From Xenopus tropicalis (Eukaryota > Chordata > Amphibia > Anura > Pipidae), in the NCBI RefSeq assembly GCF_000004195.4, contig NC_030677.2:175696019-175760018 (forward strand): a stretch of 64,000 bases of DNA. The letters run 5' to 3'. The translations under genes and the position numbers were made by a program. Below the pieces are notes generated by a model. The model was given only the letters and a program-made list of their open reading frames with translations, was not told the DNA's origin and made no database searches. This document shows positions 21,789 through 33,925 of the stretch, in pieces (position 1 is the stretch's first letter; each line of letters starts with the position of its first letter).

Positions 21789-22647
21789 GGGGCACATTTA
21801 CTAATTCACGAACATCCGAAAAGCGTCCGAATGCGGTTTTTCTGTAATGATCGGTATTTTGCGATTTTTCCGTAAATTGTTGCAACTTTTTCGTAGCCGT
21901 TACGACTTGCTCGTAAATTGTCGCGACTTTTTCGTAGCCATTACGACTTGCTCGTAAATTGTCGCAACTTTTTCGTAGCCGTCATGCCGAGTACAAAAGT
22001 TTCGGATTCATTCAAGCTTCAGTATCGTGACTTTACTTGGGCCAGGTTGGAGCTGCAGAGTGCCATTGAGCCCTATGGGAGACTTTCCTTGGGCCAGGTT
22101 GGAGCTGCAGAGTGCCATTGAGTCCTATGGGAGACTTTCCTTGGGCCGGGTTGGAGCTGCAGAGTGCCATTGAGCCCTATGGGAGACTTTCCTTGGGCCA
22201 GGTTGGAGCTGCAGAGTGCCATTGAGCCCTATGGGAGACTTTCCTTGGGCCAGGTTGGAGCTGCAGAGTGCCATTGAGCCCTATGGGAGACTTTCCTTGG
22301 GCCAGGTTGGAGCTGCAGAGTGCCATTGAGCCCTATGGGAGACTTTCCTTGGGCCGGGTTGGAGCTGCAGAGTGCCACTGAGTCCTATGGGAGGCTTCCA
22401 AAATCATGCAAAGTCGCAAAGGTTTGCCCGCCGTTTACGAGCGCTCAATACGAAAAAGTCGCGACAATATACGAGCAAGTTGTAATGGCTACGAAAAAGT
22501 TGCGACAATTTACGAGCAAGTCGTAATGGCTACGAAAAAGTTGCGACAATTTACGAGCAAGTCGTAATGGCTACGAAAAAGTCGCGACAATTTACGAAAA
22601 AATCCGATTTTTTCCTATTTGGATTCATGGATTAGTAAATCAGCCCC
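21789..22647 (+). mobile_element. Harbinger-like MITE with 52-bp minisatellite, copy A
   Basis: The element starts GGGGCACATTTACTAATTC and ends GGATTAGTAAATCAGCCCC, and a 3-bp CTA flanks both ends (21,786-21,788 and 22,648-22,650). G-rich termini with 3-bp duplications point to a PIF/Harbinger-type MITE. The arms are long inverted repeats built from cgtaaattgtcgcgactttt-type units, themselves tandemly repeated in about 40-45-bp steps on both arms. The centre is a 52-bp tandem array (22,037-22,393). No protein is encoded. Confidence 0.8.
22037..22395 (+). repeat. 52-bp minisatellite, about 7 units
   Basis: Units begin ttgggccaggttggagctgc at 22,037 and every 52 bp thereafter (22,089, 22,141, 22,193, 22,245, 22,297, 22,349). 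Variation is confined to a few positions (ccagg/ccggg, agccc/agtcc). There are no unique spacers. Confidence 0.95.
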
Positions 22648-22650
22648 CTA

Positions 22651-25600
22651 GAGTGATCAATTACAGGTTTTACATCTCACACTAGCTTGTCCCCCTTCCA
22701 AGACTTCTTCTTTATAAAGATTCCCTTGCTTTTGGCTCCCTGCTCCAGAGAAATGCACCATGATGCCCCTCAGCTAATAGGGAATTAGGGCTTGTGTCAC
22801 CTGCACCTCTTCCCATCTGCACTGCCGGCAGACCCACAACAACAGCTTGGGTTAAATCTTACAGGGAATTTTCCACTGTAAGGGCAGGGCAGAGCTATTC
22901 ATTCTCATATTGCTTTATTAAATGTAACTCTATTGCTGGCAGAACCATAACTTTACCTTAATGTCTTAACACCAAAGGAGCAGACCTTTCACTGATTTGC
23001 CCACTTTGAGATGGGCAATAGTAGGCTGATCTGATCATTTGGCCCTAGGGCCAATGATCAACTCATAACTACTCCTATGCAGGCTGTCAGATTGAGGGCA
23101 GAATCAACATGCAGATGTGGTCCTTGATCCAAACCATACACAGTAACTTTTATTAGCCTTTGTATAACAACCTTAAGGACTAGCACTTTTTATTTTTGGT
23201 TTTAAGACTGTGCTAGCATGAGGCATATGAATACCTTCTGCTTTAAGAAAGCTGTGTCTGGGGGCCATATGTGAAATAAAGGCGGTTTTCTGAATATGAA
23301 ATGGGAGTGCTGCAATTTCAATATATTGAATTTTGAAGGTATGTGGAGGTGAACATATGATGCTGTGTGCACCCCTCCGATAAACTTCCCGCAAGTCTAC
23401 TGGAAATCCATTGTACTAAGGCTTTTACTGTAAACCAGACTCACTACAACAGTTAAGGCGGACTCAACACCTGAAAAGGCTTCTAACTATTACACACTCC
23501 TGTAACAGCTAAACAGCTAAGATATCAGATAAGCACCAGTCACCTGCTAGCCAGCTTCTCAACACTACAGAGTCCAATAGAAACCCTAATAAGTTTTTCA
23601 CCAAACTTAAATATCTCAGATTTGAAGGCAAAAGGCCTAATGTTGATCAGACAGCCACATGGCCACATACAGTATGAGGAGCTACAACAGAAATCGAACA
23701 CTGCCTAAAGGTGACTTTAATGCATTTTACATATAAGATACTTAATAACACTGCTGATACCCAACATATGAAACTCCCCAGAAATGTTATACTTTACACA
23801 CTGGGTGGGGCATTACAAATGAGCCCTATAGCCCTCAACTTGAGTCATAAGGCGATCAAAAGAAATCCCACTCAGGATCAATGGAAAGAATGAAAATCGG
23901 TACAGTAGTAGCTGAAATCCCTGCTGACAAACAAGAGAGATCAAACTGAAGACATAAACATATAAACAATGAGGGAGACGTGACCAGAACATGGACAGAC
24001 ACTTATATTTAGTGAACAGCACAGGCATTACTGAAGCCAAAGCAAGCGTACAACCCATTGTATTTAACAAATGTTTTTTTCTGTTTTTGTTGGTCAGTCA
24101 ACTTCTCTCTTCTCTTTTTCACGTTTTATTAATCTCCAACACTTTTTTGGTGGGCCTTTAAGGAATAGAGATCATAACAGTCTCCCTTAACTTTTTGGTG
24201 CAAAGACAACAGTAAAATGGAGTGACTAAAACCTAAATTTTTAGATATGCAGACTATAGCATATTAACTTGGGCTGCATTTTCAGAGGGATAAAAACACA
24301 GGTAAATGAAGGTAAATTATATGAGAAACTAGTACAAATCCCTGTATTCCTCCCTAAGAAACAAAGAAAGATGAAGCAAATCAAAACCTTTAGGCTTAGT
24401 AGAAAGGTTAGAGGTGAAACTGGTAAGAAACAAGTGCATTTAAGGAATTAAAGTTAGCTGGGTCAGCTGAAATGTTATTAAGTACAAAGAGCTCATTGAA
24501 GCATACAAAAAGCAATCAAGCAAGGAAAAGTTGAAAATGAAAAGGGCAATGCAAAAAATAGTAAAACCAAATGTATTTTTTAATTTATAAATAGTAAAAA
24601 AATGAAAGTGAGCATGATTTTCTTTTGCCAACACAATATGTTGCCATTAGCTACTCAACTACCAAATGTTAATAAGGTGTTTAAGGACGGCTTTCTGCAA
24701 CTTCCATAGCAGGTCAGATGGCTATACATGATTCTACAGGTGACATCTAAAGCATACACATAGCACTCAGAGCCAGGCCAAAAAGTATTGCCACACAAGG
24801 CAAATACTATTTGGCCCAGCACCCCAACAACTCATGCCCACTCACACCCACAAGGTTCCCCCCACTCCCTGCAGATAATGTCCTACAAACCTTTCCTTTC
24901 TGAACCCGTTACTCACTGACTTGCTTCCTGTCTTGATAGGTCTTGCACACACATAAGTGTCTTAACCACCTAGTAGGGGAAATTGGCATTGAATTGTGTG
25001 ACATTTCATAGCGTCAGGGGAAGAAACTTAAGTTTAAGAGACATAGAGAAGTCCAGAAATGGGGCCCTGCTTGCTGCTTTATAATTTATCATTTATTGTG
25101 GATAAAGTGGTACTTGCCTGGCAAGTGGTAATTGCTGGGTAGGGCTGGTGGGGAATAGTTGTTAACTGTGTAAATGATGACTATCCCCTACTACACCCTA
25201 GGCCAATACCTGCCCCTGTTTCCAATGTAGGAGTTCCAATGTGCACTTAAAGCAAAGATAATTTTCCTACATGCTGGAAAGAGAAATATTTTCTCATGCA
25301 GTACATTAATAAAATAATCTCAATGCAAAACTGCTTTCACAGAAATGGAACAAATGCTGTCTCTGAGCCACTAAGTACCCAAGCTCAACACGCTCTTTCA
25401 CATTTACTGATTGATTAATGGAGACTTATTCCGTGGGCTGCAACTGCTCGAAATTGCCATTGCCTCATTTTTCACCACATTGACCTGTTACAAATCACTG
25501 ACTGGAAACATTAAACTCAACATAAGTAAGATAGAAGCAAATAAGTAGTGATAAGTACAAGCCCAATGGGCTGAAATATTGCTACATTTGAATATCTCCG

Positions 25601-25950
25601 ATGCCAATAACAGTAAAAAGGAGGAATATATTCTTAGCTGTTAAAAAGCTATTGATATATATATCTGAGTTTATCTAAAATAATTGCCATATATTCTAGT
25701 AAATGGTTCTACTTATCTATGTCACATTCTGCATTTTGCAATTAAATGCTACATTGCTGCCAATATGGAGGGGCAATCCAGGAGACTTACACTGCATACA
25801 TGCTTTGATTATGATTTATCTACCCAATGAATTTCTATTGATTTTTATAGCAGTACTGCGGATGGTTTTATGACATAAAATCTTCGACAAATCAGTTTCC
25901 CACCCAGCATGATTATACGACATCCCAAACTCATGCTCATCAAGAATAAA
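22651..25950. other. No gene seen
   Basis: About 3.3 kb with no exon or complete repeat that I can support. Frames at 23,173-23,394, 23,711-24,070 and 24,440-24,634 lack any domain and have no paired splice structure. Confidence 0.4.
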
Positions 25951-26729
25951 TGTTACCGCAACTACAGCGGGATTTCCACTAGGAAATAATCACACACAGT
26001 TTGCAGCAAATATCAACTTTATATAATGAAGTGAAAATGAAATAGCATTAACATGCAAACAGTAGTAGCCCTGCTTTGGAAACCTGTGGGTTTTTGTCAC
26101 TACTGGCTCAATCTCTTCCAGAACACAGTCCCACACTCCACTCCTGGAGAAAATACCCTTTCCCAGTTAAGTCCTGGCAAAGTCCCTTCCTGAGAGCTCT
26201 TTCAGTTTCCCCAGGTAGTGCTACCTGCCCCACAGTACCTCTCCCTTTGAAATGGCAGTTGCTCCCATGTAGCAGGCACACAGAAAACACCTGTCCTCAC
26301 ACAGGGGACACACACAGGAGACTTTCAATATCTTCCCTCAGGTGGATCAATCAATTGATCCCAGATCCCAGGATTTAGGCATCTAGTTCACTCAATTTCA
26401 GTTTCAACTGCTTGCAAACAGGGGATTCCTTTTCCCCAACTTCACTAGAGCTAGATGCAGCCTCTAGGGTACTCACTTTACTGGGGCCCTAATGATCCCA
26501 GGCTCAGTGGAACTTCCACCTGGGTCAGCAGATGCAGCCAAAGAGAAAGACCCACCCCCCTGCTAAGCACTATATCAGAGTGCCCAGGGAGTGGTCTCCC
26601 GGTTAACCAATAAGACACATAGGAAAAATCTTAACTGATACATGGGTCTTTGCTCAGTAACAGCACAAACCAAGGACACTTGCAGGGTTTAAATCCATAG
26701 GGACATGTTAACACTATGGGTTCCCTACA
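25951..26729 (-). repeat. Diverged solo LTR related to the 16.9-21.4 kb element
   Basis: The right part, about 26,480-26,729, aligns by eye with the young LTR. Shared blocks include cccaggctc, cagccaaagag, a cactatat box, gggagtggt, and the end ctatgggttccctaca. The proposed left edge tgttaccgc at 25,951 is less certain, and I find no flanking duplication. The minus orientation follows from its relative. The frame at 26,076-26,378 lies inside it and is not a gene. Confidence 0.6.
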
Positions 26730-27203
26730 GAAACTATAGCCAGGGTTGGACCTGGTGGGCCCCAGTACTCTTGGGCACCACAGACAATCTTTTTAGTTAA
26801 GTTAACTAGAGGTTAAACTACCCCTTTAATGTACTATATAAAGGTATATATTAATAATGAGTCAGTGCAGAGGACCTCTTGTCCTTGCCTGTATCAATTT
26901 TTTGGTTTAAAATTTAGTGGTGAGCACAACTTTCCCTTTTTACTGAAAGGTTCAGAACTGGCTGCGCAGATAGGGACAAATGCTGTGTTCAATTGCAATT
27001 ACATCTACATATAACTATAAACATTTCTTAATTCATATATATTGTGAATGGCATTAAAATTGCTTTTCTTATATTGCAAATAGATTCTTTTGGTCTGACC
27101 ATCCGGCTTGTTATCATCACACAATAGAAAAGCCACCATCCGTGATGGGATGGGGGTGCATTAGTGCACATTAACTTTTAAATACAACAGCAGTGTACAA
27201 TAT

Positions 27204-27507
27204 GGGGCACATTTACTAATCCACGAATCCGAATCACGAATGGGAAAAAATCGTATTGGAAACTAAAATTTCGGAAGATCGCAAATATCACAAAAATGCT
27301 TACGAAATTGGCGATCCGAAAGTCACAAAATTTTCATACCGAACAATTGTAAACAGCGGTAAAACCTTTCCGATTTTTTCGTGCAAACGTCCGAAAAAGT
27401 CGTGCGCCGTACGAAAAAGTCGTGCGGACGCCAAAAAAAATCGGCAAAAATACGCTCGGAGCGTTCGCATGAACACTCAAGCATTCGTGCCTTTGTAAAT
27501 GTGCCCC
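27204..27507 (+). mobile_element. Harbinger-like MITE without minisatellite
   Basis: It starts GGGGCACATTTACTAATCC and ends TTGTAAATGTGCCCC, with TAT on both sides (27,201-27,203 and 27,508-27,510). The interior carries the family's cgaaaaagtcg-type motifs. The open frames across it are translations of this repeat. Confidence 0.8.
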
Positions 27508-27510
27508 TAT

Positions 27511-29120
27511 GTGTTACATTTTTTTATTTTGCCAACTATAAAATACATTTGACAATAGCCCCATCGGTTATCACAGCTACTGTTTATCTTTATACAGTTT
27601 ATAAAGAAATATATGCAAAACTATGCCTCATTTTTAAATCCTGTATTAAAAAAATTCTAAATCTGAAGTGATGTAATCAAGACACTGCTTTCCTTCATAT
27701 TATTAATGTCCCACTCAGCAATAAGGGGACAAGTCTATCACAAATAACAAGATTTTGTTAGCAAATATAATAATTGCAAATTTTATTTGCTTGTAATCAG
27801 AAATACAGTTATACAAAGACAGCTTTAATTGCCAAATGAATCGACATTCTAATTCTCCACCAAATCAATTACATAATCATGCATCTTCTAAATACAGTAA
27901 TCAGGCATTAGCACCTCTTGAGTAAAGCAGAAAACACCATTTAATGTCATTAGATATTATAGGCCTATCCAGAAAAGATAACAGCCACATTTTATAATTC
28001 AGTTTTAGGTGAACTGAACTGAGCATGTTAAATTGATTTTGCATTATTCTTGATGGAATATCTGTTTTGTAATAAACATACCTGCTACACATTTATATAT
28101 AACATCATAATCTTTTATTACTTTTGAGTTGAAAAATCCATGCCCTCCTCCATGTTACCTACTTGACTTTATAGACCACCAATGTGCATCTATAAACCAA
28201 AAAGCTTGGCAGACTTGTAGGTTGGCAAACTGATTTCTAAGTCACAAAACCAACAGCGTATTTACAATTTACGTGTTTTTTGTTGTTGTTGTTGTTTAAT
28301 TGCATCTATTGCATTTTCAGTTAAACGTTACATATTTCAACTCATCTCTAATCCATAATTTTAATAATTCAGAAAAAAAAGTATGTGCAGGGGAAAAAGT
28401 TGCAGAAAAGTTACGAAACTCTTTATTGACTTGTCGCACCTCAACCTCTACGTTCGAATTGTTGCACAAAAATCCAATGTCAAAAATCTCAAATTTCAGA
28501 AGAAGGCAAAGGACATCTGCCATTGACTTCTACATGATCTCGGGAAGTTTTAGCTGGCGAATTGTCAGAATTGTTAATCTTGAAAAATTCATGACTTTTT
28601 TTTCTGTGACTTGTAATGCTAAAAAACCAAATCAGAAAAAAAATAAAATTTTAGGTTCCCACCCTCAAATAATTATATTCTATGGGCAACAGTACTTGTA
28701 CCAAATTTGTATTTTGGAGGAGCTTTGGCCTGATTACTCACAGCCCATATGTTATTAGGGGTCATTTACAACTGAAGTTGTGCACTTGCTGTCTACATTG
28801 TCCACAGACGTGATTTGCGCAAAAAATCCCATTCATTTGAGGAACTTGTGTCAAAAGGAGATCCATGCATTTCCATATAGTGCTCTGTGTCTACTTCATG
28901 TCTCCTGGTCTGAATTAAACACAAGTGTTTCTGTTGATATAGGAGCACCCTGAAGGTACTGCCACCTCTGAATGTGGTTCAGAGTCTATAGATACAGCAG
29001 ATTTGTGCCTAAAGAGATGGCTGCAAGGGTAGCTTTGACAATGAATGTTTAAATTGACACCAACGAGATCTGAAAATGTCCAGGCCAATTATGTTGATTT
29101 CCCAATTAAATGCAATTGCA
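27511..29120. other. No gene seen; one inverted-repeat relic
   Basis: AT-rich sequence. A piece at about 28,375-28,640 (aaaaagttgcagaaaagtta, ggacatctgccattgactt) belongs to the same repeat type as 14,110-14,245. The 152-residue frame at 28,300-28,758 runs through this repeat and is not credible. Confidence 0.45.
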
Positions 29121-29131
29121 TCAGTTTCAAT

Positions 29132-29398
29132 TAGGGATGCACCAAATTCACTACTTTAGGATCCAGCTGAACCCTGAATCCTTTGAGAAAGATTCGGCCA
29201 AATACCAAATCCGAATCCTAATTTGTACATGCAAATTAAGATAAGGAAGGGTAAAAGAAAACTGTGTGTGTATGTTACAAAAAGTCACATGATTTTAAGG
29301 ATTTGGATTGGATTCGGCCAGAGGCATGGATTCCGAATCCTGCAGAAAAAGACAGAATCTTGGTTGAATCTGGAACCAAATCCTAGATTTCATCCCTA
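29132..29398. mobile_element. hAT-type MITE (TAGGGATGCACC ends)
   Basis: A 267-bp element starting TAGGGATGCACCAAATTC and ending GATTTCATCCCTA, with attcgg/ccgaat-rich arms. The flanks gtttcaat and gttttact agree at 6 of 8 positions, consistent with an aged 8-bp duplication. It is non-coding. Confidence 0.7.
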
Positions 29399-29666
29399 GT
29401 TTTACTGTATCAGCCATAACTGCATCAGGAGAAATTCCCCCTGGAAAATGCAATAATGCTAAAGTTATGGGGGAAATAAAGCTCCATTGTGGGTAAAATC
29501 ATGGAGATTGCATCTACTACATTTGCAGTTGTAAATAAACCCAGTTGTTTGCAAAAGTGATCCAAGCATTGGGATTAAAAATGAGACTACCTTAACTCGA
29601 TCACACTCAGTATTGTGACATAACCCGGTTTGTCTGGGTCAGACAAGAATCAATATTTATTTAAAA

Positions 29667-29800
29667 CACATGTGTCAAACACAAGGCCCGTGGGCCGAAT
29701 ACGGCCCTTCTGGCTGTTTTATGTAGCCCCTGGTGACTGTGTCTGACTGCAGCACCAACAGCCTGACTGCACTGTGACTGTGCCTGACCCTACAGTATCT
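29667..29800. mobile_element. hAT MITE fragment (TGTCAAACACAAGGCC end)
   Basis: The stretch tgtgtcaaacacaaggcccg and gggccgaatacggccc matches the end of the hAT element at 45,719-46,122. No partner end was found nearby. Confidence 0.5.
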
Positions 29801-29818
29801 TAATAAAAAACACTTAGG

Positions 29819-29965
29819 AGGAGATTTATTAAGACACGAACGCTCAGAGCGTTCATTTGAATGCTCCGAGCGTATTTTCGCCGTTTTTTTCGCACTTGCG
29901 TCACTTTTCCGTACGCTTGCGCAAAAAATTTGGCAAGGTTCTGCTGCTGTTTACAATCGCCAATA
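29819..29965. repeat. Harbinger-like MITE arm fragment
   Basis: Starts ggagatttattaagacacg and contains cgctcagagcg and cgcaaaaaatttggc, resembling one arm of the family at 27,204. It is interrupted by the inverted-repeat element that follows. Confidence 0.45.
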
Positions 29966-30017
29966 TCATAACACCAAAAAAAAGAAAACATATCAAAGTA
30001 ATTCAAATATAACATAC

Positions 30018-30325
30018 TTGTGCCCTGTGTTGGTAAAAGGTGTGTGTTTACTTTAAAAAATATAGTTAATAAAATATGCTGCTGTGTACCCATGGGGGCA
30101 GCCATTCAAGCAGGAAAAAGGAGAAAAGTACAAGTTACATAGTAGATAACTAATAAAATGACATTGTACTTTACAGAGTTTATCTGCTATCTGCTATGTA
30201 ACCTGTGCCTTTTCTCCTTTTTTCCAGCTTGAATTACTGCCCCCATGGCTACACAGCAGGGTACTTATAAAAAACTATAGTGGGGTTCCTGTAGCAAACA
30301 CACTAGTGTTACCAGTGCAGGCCAA
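30018..30325. mobile_element. Palindromic MITE with about 80-bp inner arms
   Basis: The left arm runs gctgctgtgtacccatgggg, then ggaaaaaggagaaaag, then gttacatagtagataac. The right arm mirrors it with gttatctgctat or a variant, ccttttctccttttttcc and ccccatggctacacagcag. The outer parts (ggtgtgtgttta against caaacacac) extend the palindrome. I could not fix the target duplication, so the edges are approximate. Confidence 0.65.
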
Positions 30326-30429
30326 CAGTCTATTATACTGTATATTAGATACTTTGATACATTTTCATTTTTTTTGTGTTACTGTACCTTTAAATATGAC
30401 ACTACAGTGTAAGTCACTCAGTGGGATAT

Positions 30430-30470
30430 ATACACATACACACACACACACACATATATATATATATCGA
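30430..30470. repeat. (CA)n/(TA)n microsatellite
   Basis: A short run of cacacaca passing into tatatata. Confidence 0.85.
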
Positions 30471-30540
30471 ACCCAGGGTGGCACTCTGCTTCAGGTCTTA
30501 CCTTGGGTGCAGGGTAAATGATTTAAATATCCAAAAAAGA

Positions 30541-30541
30541 C

Positions 30542-30570
<29 letters not shown>
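30541..30570. repeat. (TA)n microsatellite
   Basis: About 30 bp of alternating TA. Confidence 0.9.
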
Positions 30571-30574
<4 letters not shown>

Positions 30575-31415
30575 TGGTGTGTGTGTTCTGAAACCCAGCA
30601 GCAGAAAGGAAAGTGAAAACATAAACATTTTTGAGAAAGTAAGCCCTGTTTATAAAGCATCTGAGTAGTAAAGTTTATTACCTTCATCACAAAGAAATGC
30701 CTATTTATTGAGCTTTAAAACGTTTTCATTTTGAAACTTTATAAATAGGCAATTTAGTAATGGAAAAGTAGTTGTAGTAAAATGTTACCGAGATCCCATT
30801 TTCCATTATGTCAACAGAATTTCAACAAATTTAACAAAACTATTTATGGGTAGGAAAATATTACTGACTTCTCTCATATTGCTAAAAAGAGGTTCCTCAT
30901 ACTCCCATTGAAAATACTAAAATGTTGCCTGTAATGGTGAATACATTTCAATTATATTTTGGTCAAAGTTGTCAGTTGCTTTTTATAAACAGAGCAATGG
31001 GAGAAAAATAAACAGGTAAAGCTGTATTGAAGTAGTGTCAGAAACATATTTATCTGTCTTTAGTAAATAGGCGGAGGGCTTTATACATAAGGTACCTATG
31101 TGTTGCTAGCAGTCATGGTTTTTGTTTATAAAATAAAGCAACGCAACACTTCCAATACTTCCTCCTTGCCTTTGTCTCTTTGTTCTCTGACTTTGTCTTT
31201 GTGTTTTGTCATAGGCTTGTAACTGTTTGCCCTAGGTCTTGCATTTTATTGGGTTTTTGTAATATTTTGTCTTCTTGTTAAAACATTTTGTTAAACAGAG
31301 CCTCAAATCTGCAAAAAGTGCAGAGTTGACACTCAAGAGCTGAATAACAATCAGTGGGACAGGGCAAGCCACCATGTTATTCATACTTTGTATCCTGAGT
31401 GATAATAGATGGGTT
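30571..31415. other. No gene seen
   Basis: Unassigned AT-rich sequence. The frame at 31,232-31,543 has no recognisable domain. Confidence 0.4.
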
Positions 31416-31418
31416 AGT

Positions 31419-31935
31419 GATGAGTGAATCTGTTGCAATAAAAAGTCACAACTGCTAAAATTTGTGAAATGCATGACTGTCAATGGCAGTTTTTTTGTTG
31501 TGTCTTTTTTTTCCTTTTGGAAAAAATGCAACTTTGGCTGCAAAAAATTTGCTGTAAATCCAAGCCTGGCAAAAAATTATGCTTATCTCTAATGCTCTTG
31601 TCCTCCAAAATCGAGCACAAGGACCTGCACTTTCCAGATGAATACATTGCTGCCATGTAGGTGCCCCCTGCACAAATGCATTGGATTTAATGGGTGTTAT
31701 TTCTCTTGCAAAACAATGCATTGGAGCCAATGGGCATTTCTTCCCTGCAAAAATGTTAACATAAAAAATTTGCAGCGTTGCAAATACATTTGACAATCAC
31801 AAAAGCCACAATTTGACTTAAATCCAAGCCTGGCAAAAAATGTTGCTAATTTTGGAGGCCCTTGTCCTCCAAAATGTTGCACAGGGACCTGCACTTTCTA
31901 GATGAATATATTGCTGCCATGTAGGTGCCCCCACC
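31419..31935. repeat. Repeat unit present twice in tandem (about 270 bp apart)
   Basis: The block beginning aaatccaagcctggcaaaaa (about 31,556) and ending tgctgccatgtaggtgcccc (about 31,668) recurs at about 31,820-31,930 with modest divergence. Its left edge has tagtgatgagtgaatctg, the terminus of the short hAT-type MITE seen complete at 62,399. The open frames across it, on both strands, are artefacts. Confidence 0.6.
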
Positions 31936-32646
31936 TTAATTGATAAATTAGCGGTGTTATGCCTCCAGCATTGTTTTATTGTTTTATTGCACCACCTTGT
32001 GGTTTCTTGAGGTATATGTTTTGATTGTTTAAAGAAATGTCCTTTTCAGCCTACCGTACTTTACCATGTGACCATGGGTAATACAGGAAAAGGTTTAGTA
32101 TAGCTGCCATCTTAGCAGCATTAACAGTGTAATAGCAATCCTGCATAATCCTACCCAATCCAGCCCCGTGGAAGCATCGTTGGTAGGTATCATCCATCCC
32201 CAACCCCTAGGTTAATAATACAAACATATATCTTCCATGTTTATACCTTAATGTGGGTTCATAATTGTTTACGTGCAGTTATATCATGGCACATCTGTTC
32301 TTGCCCAGGCATCTAGGCCTTACCCCCCACTCAGATGCCTCTCATCTTTTATGTGTTTGTACATGTATAAACCATAATGTTTGTTTACTGTACTTATCAT
32401 GCTGTATAGTAAATGCTGCATATTTCTCTTTCCCCAGTTTCACACCTTCCCCTTATTAATAAACTGAAGCCTATCAACCTGTCTCAGTGAGTTGATGAAG
32501 GGAGGAGTTTATCTGTATGTCGAACTACACACTGCCCCAGGGTAATACGTAGGGAGGACAGAACAAGCGGTGCTGGGCCAAGAGGGAAGTCCGCCAAGTT
32601 AAGATGCTGATGGGGCATGCCCCTCCCTCAGCAAGAACTGAATGAA
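31936..32646. other. No gene seen
   Basis: Nothing supported. Confidence 0.4.
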
Positions 32647-32654
32647 CATTAAGG

Positions 32655-32985
32655 CAGCGTTTTTCAACCACTGTTCCGCGGCACACTAGTGTGCCGCGAG
32701 ATGTTGCCTGGTGTGCCGTAGGCAGGGCACCAATGTACTAGGGGGGCACTGCTCTTGGCACCAATGTACTAGGGGGGCACTGCTGCTGGGCACCAATGTA
32801 CTAGGGGGGCACTGCTCTTGGCACCAATGTACTAGGGGGGCACTGCTGCTGGGCACCAATGTACTAGGGGGGCACTGCTGCTGGGCACAGAGTTAAATTT
32901 TTTAACATTTTCTAATGGTGGTGTGCCTCGTGATTTTTTTCATGAAACAAGTGTGCCTTTGCTCAAAAAAGGTTGAAAAACACTG
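32655..32985. mobile_element. hAT MITE with internal minisatellite
   Basis: It starts CAGCGTTTTTCAACC and ends GGTTGAAAAACACTG, inside a perfect 8-bp duplication CATTAAGG (32,647-32,654 and 32,986-32,993). These ends and the duplication length are diagnostic of hAT elements. The middle is a 31-32-bp tandem repeat with about five units of ggcaccaatgtactaggggg (about 32,727-32,886). The frame at 32,711-32,896 is a translation of that repeat. Confidence 0.9.
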
Positions 32986-33374
32986 CATTAAGGGTTACGA
33001 TTTTGCACCCCTTTAGTGCTCCTGCATTGTGCACTAGGCATTTGTAACCTTTCTCTTCATAAAGGCTACATATGCGTACATGTGTGTTCCTGCAAGTTAG
33101 TAAAGTGATACTTACAGCCAGCTATGTAATATAAAGCAATGTAATACCTGACATCTACTTTATTTCTTAAAAGTTGCTGTATTTTCTAAACTAGAGCAAC
33201 CAAAAAGTACAGCCCTGACTCTTCACACAGCCTCCATGGGACTTCCAGTGCTCTGCAAAAGTCTGGCTGTTGTTTGGGCAGATAGTATCCCTTTAAACAT
33301 TTCAAAAGCAAACCAGTAGGAGGCCGATTGGCAATTATTAATAAATCAGATTTTAACCATCCAAAAATGGGTTT

Positions 33375-33697
33375 GTATGGGATCCCATATCCGGAAACCC
33401 GTTATCCAGAAAGTTCCAAATTAAGGAAAGGCCATCTCCCATAGGCTCCATTATAAGCAAATAATTCTAATTTTTAAAAATGAGTTCCTTTTTCTCTGTA
33501 ATAATAAAACAGGACCTTGTACTTGATCCCAACTAAGATATAATCAATCCTTATTGGGTGCAAAACAAGCCTATTGGGTTTATTCAATATTTAAATGATT
33601 TTTAGCAGACTTAATTTATGGAGATACAAATTACAGAAAGATCCCTTATCCGGAAACCCCAGGTCCTGAGAATTCTGGATAACAGGTCCCATACCTG
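33375..33697 (-). mobile_element. TA-flanked palindromic MITE, copy 6
   Basis: The left end is slightly truncated (starts gtatgggatccc). The right end GGTCCCATACCTG is followed by TA at 33,698-33,699. Confidence 0.78.
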
Positions 33698-33925
33698 TAG
33701 TAAGACCAACCTTTTATGTACATGGAGAATAAAGTATTGCTCCCACCAGTCTCCATGGAAAAGTCAATTCTATAGCTAATCTCTTTTCCTATTTTCCTGT
33801 CCATGCTGCACACTCCATTGTTTTTGTTATCTATATTAACTGCAAATTAGCCATTCAGGGAGACATGTAGATTAATCCAGGGACCATCATACAGCAGACA
33901 GACAGACATGTTATCTTTATCAATA

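Noticed and set aside
22037..22395. Regularly spaced repeats suggesting a CRISPR array
   Set aside because: The 52-bp units are directly contiguous with no unique spacers and lie inside a MITE of a vertebrate genome; this is a minisatellite.
26076..26378. 100-codon plus-strand frame
   Set aside because: Lies inside the diverged solo LTR, antisense to its orientation.
28300..28758. 152-codon plus-strand frame
   Set aside because: Runs through an inverted-repeat relic shared with 14.1 kb. No domain or start context is convincing.
32711..32896. Repetitive Cys/His-rich 61-residue frame resembling a metal-binding peptide
   Set aside because: It is a translation of the 31-32-bp minisatellite in the hAT MITE.
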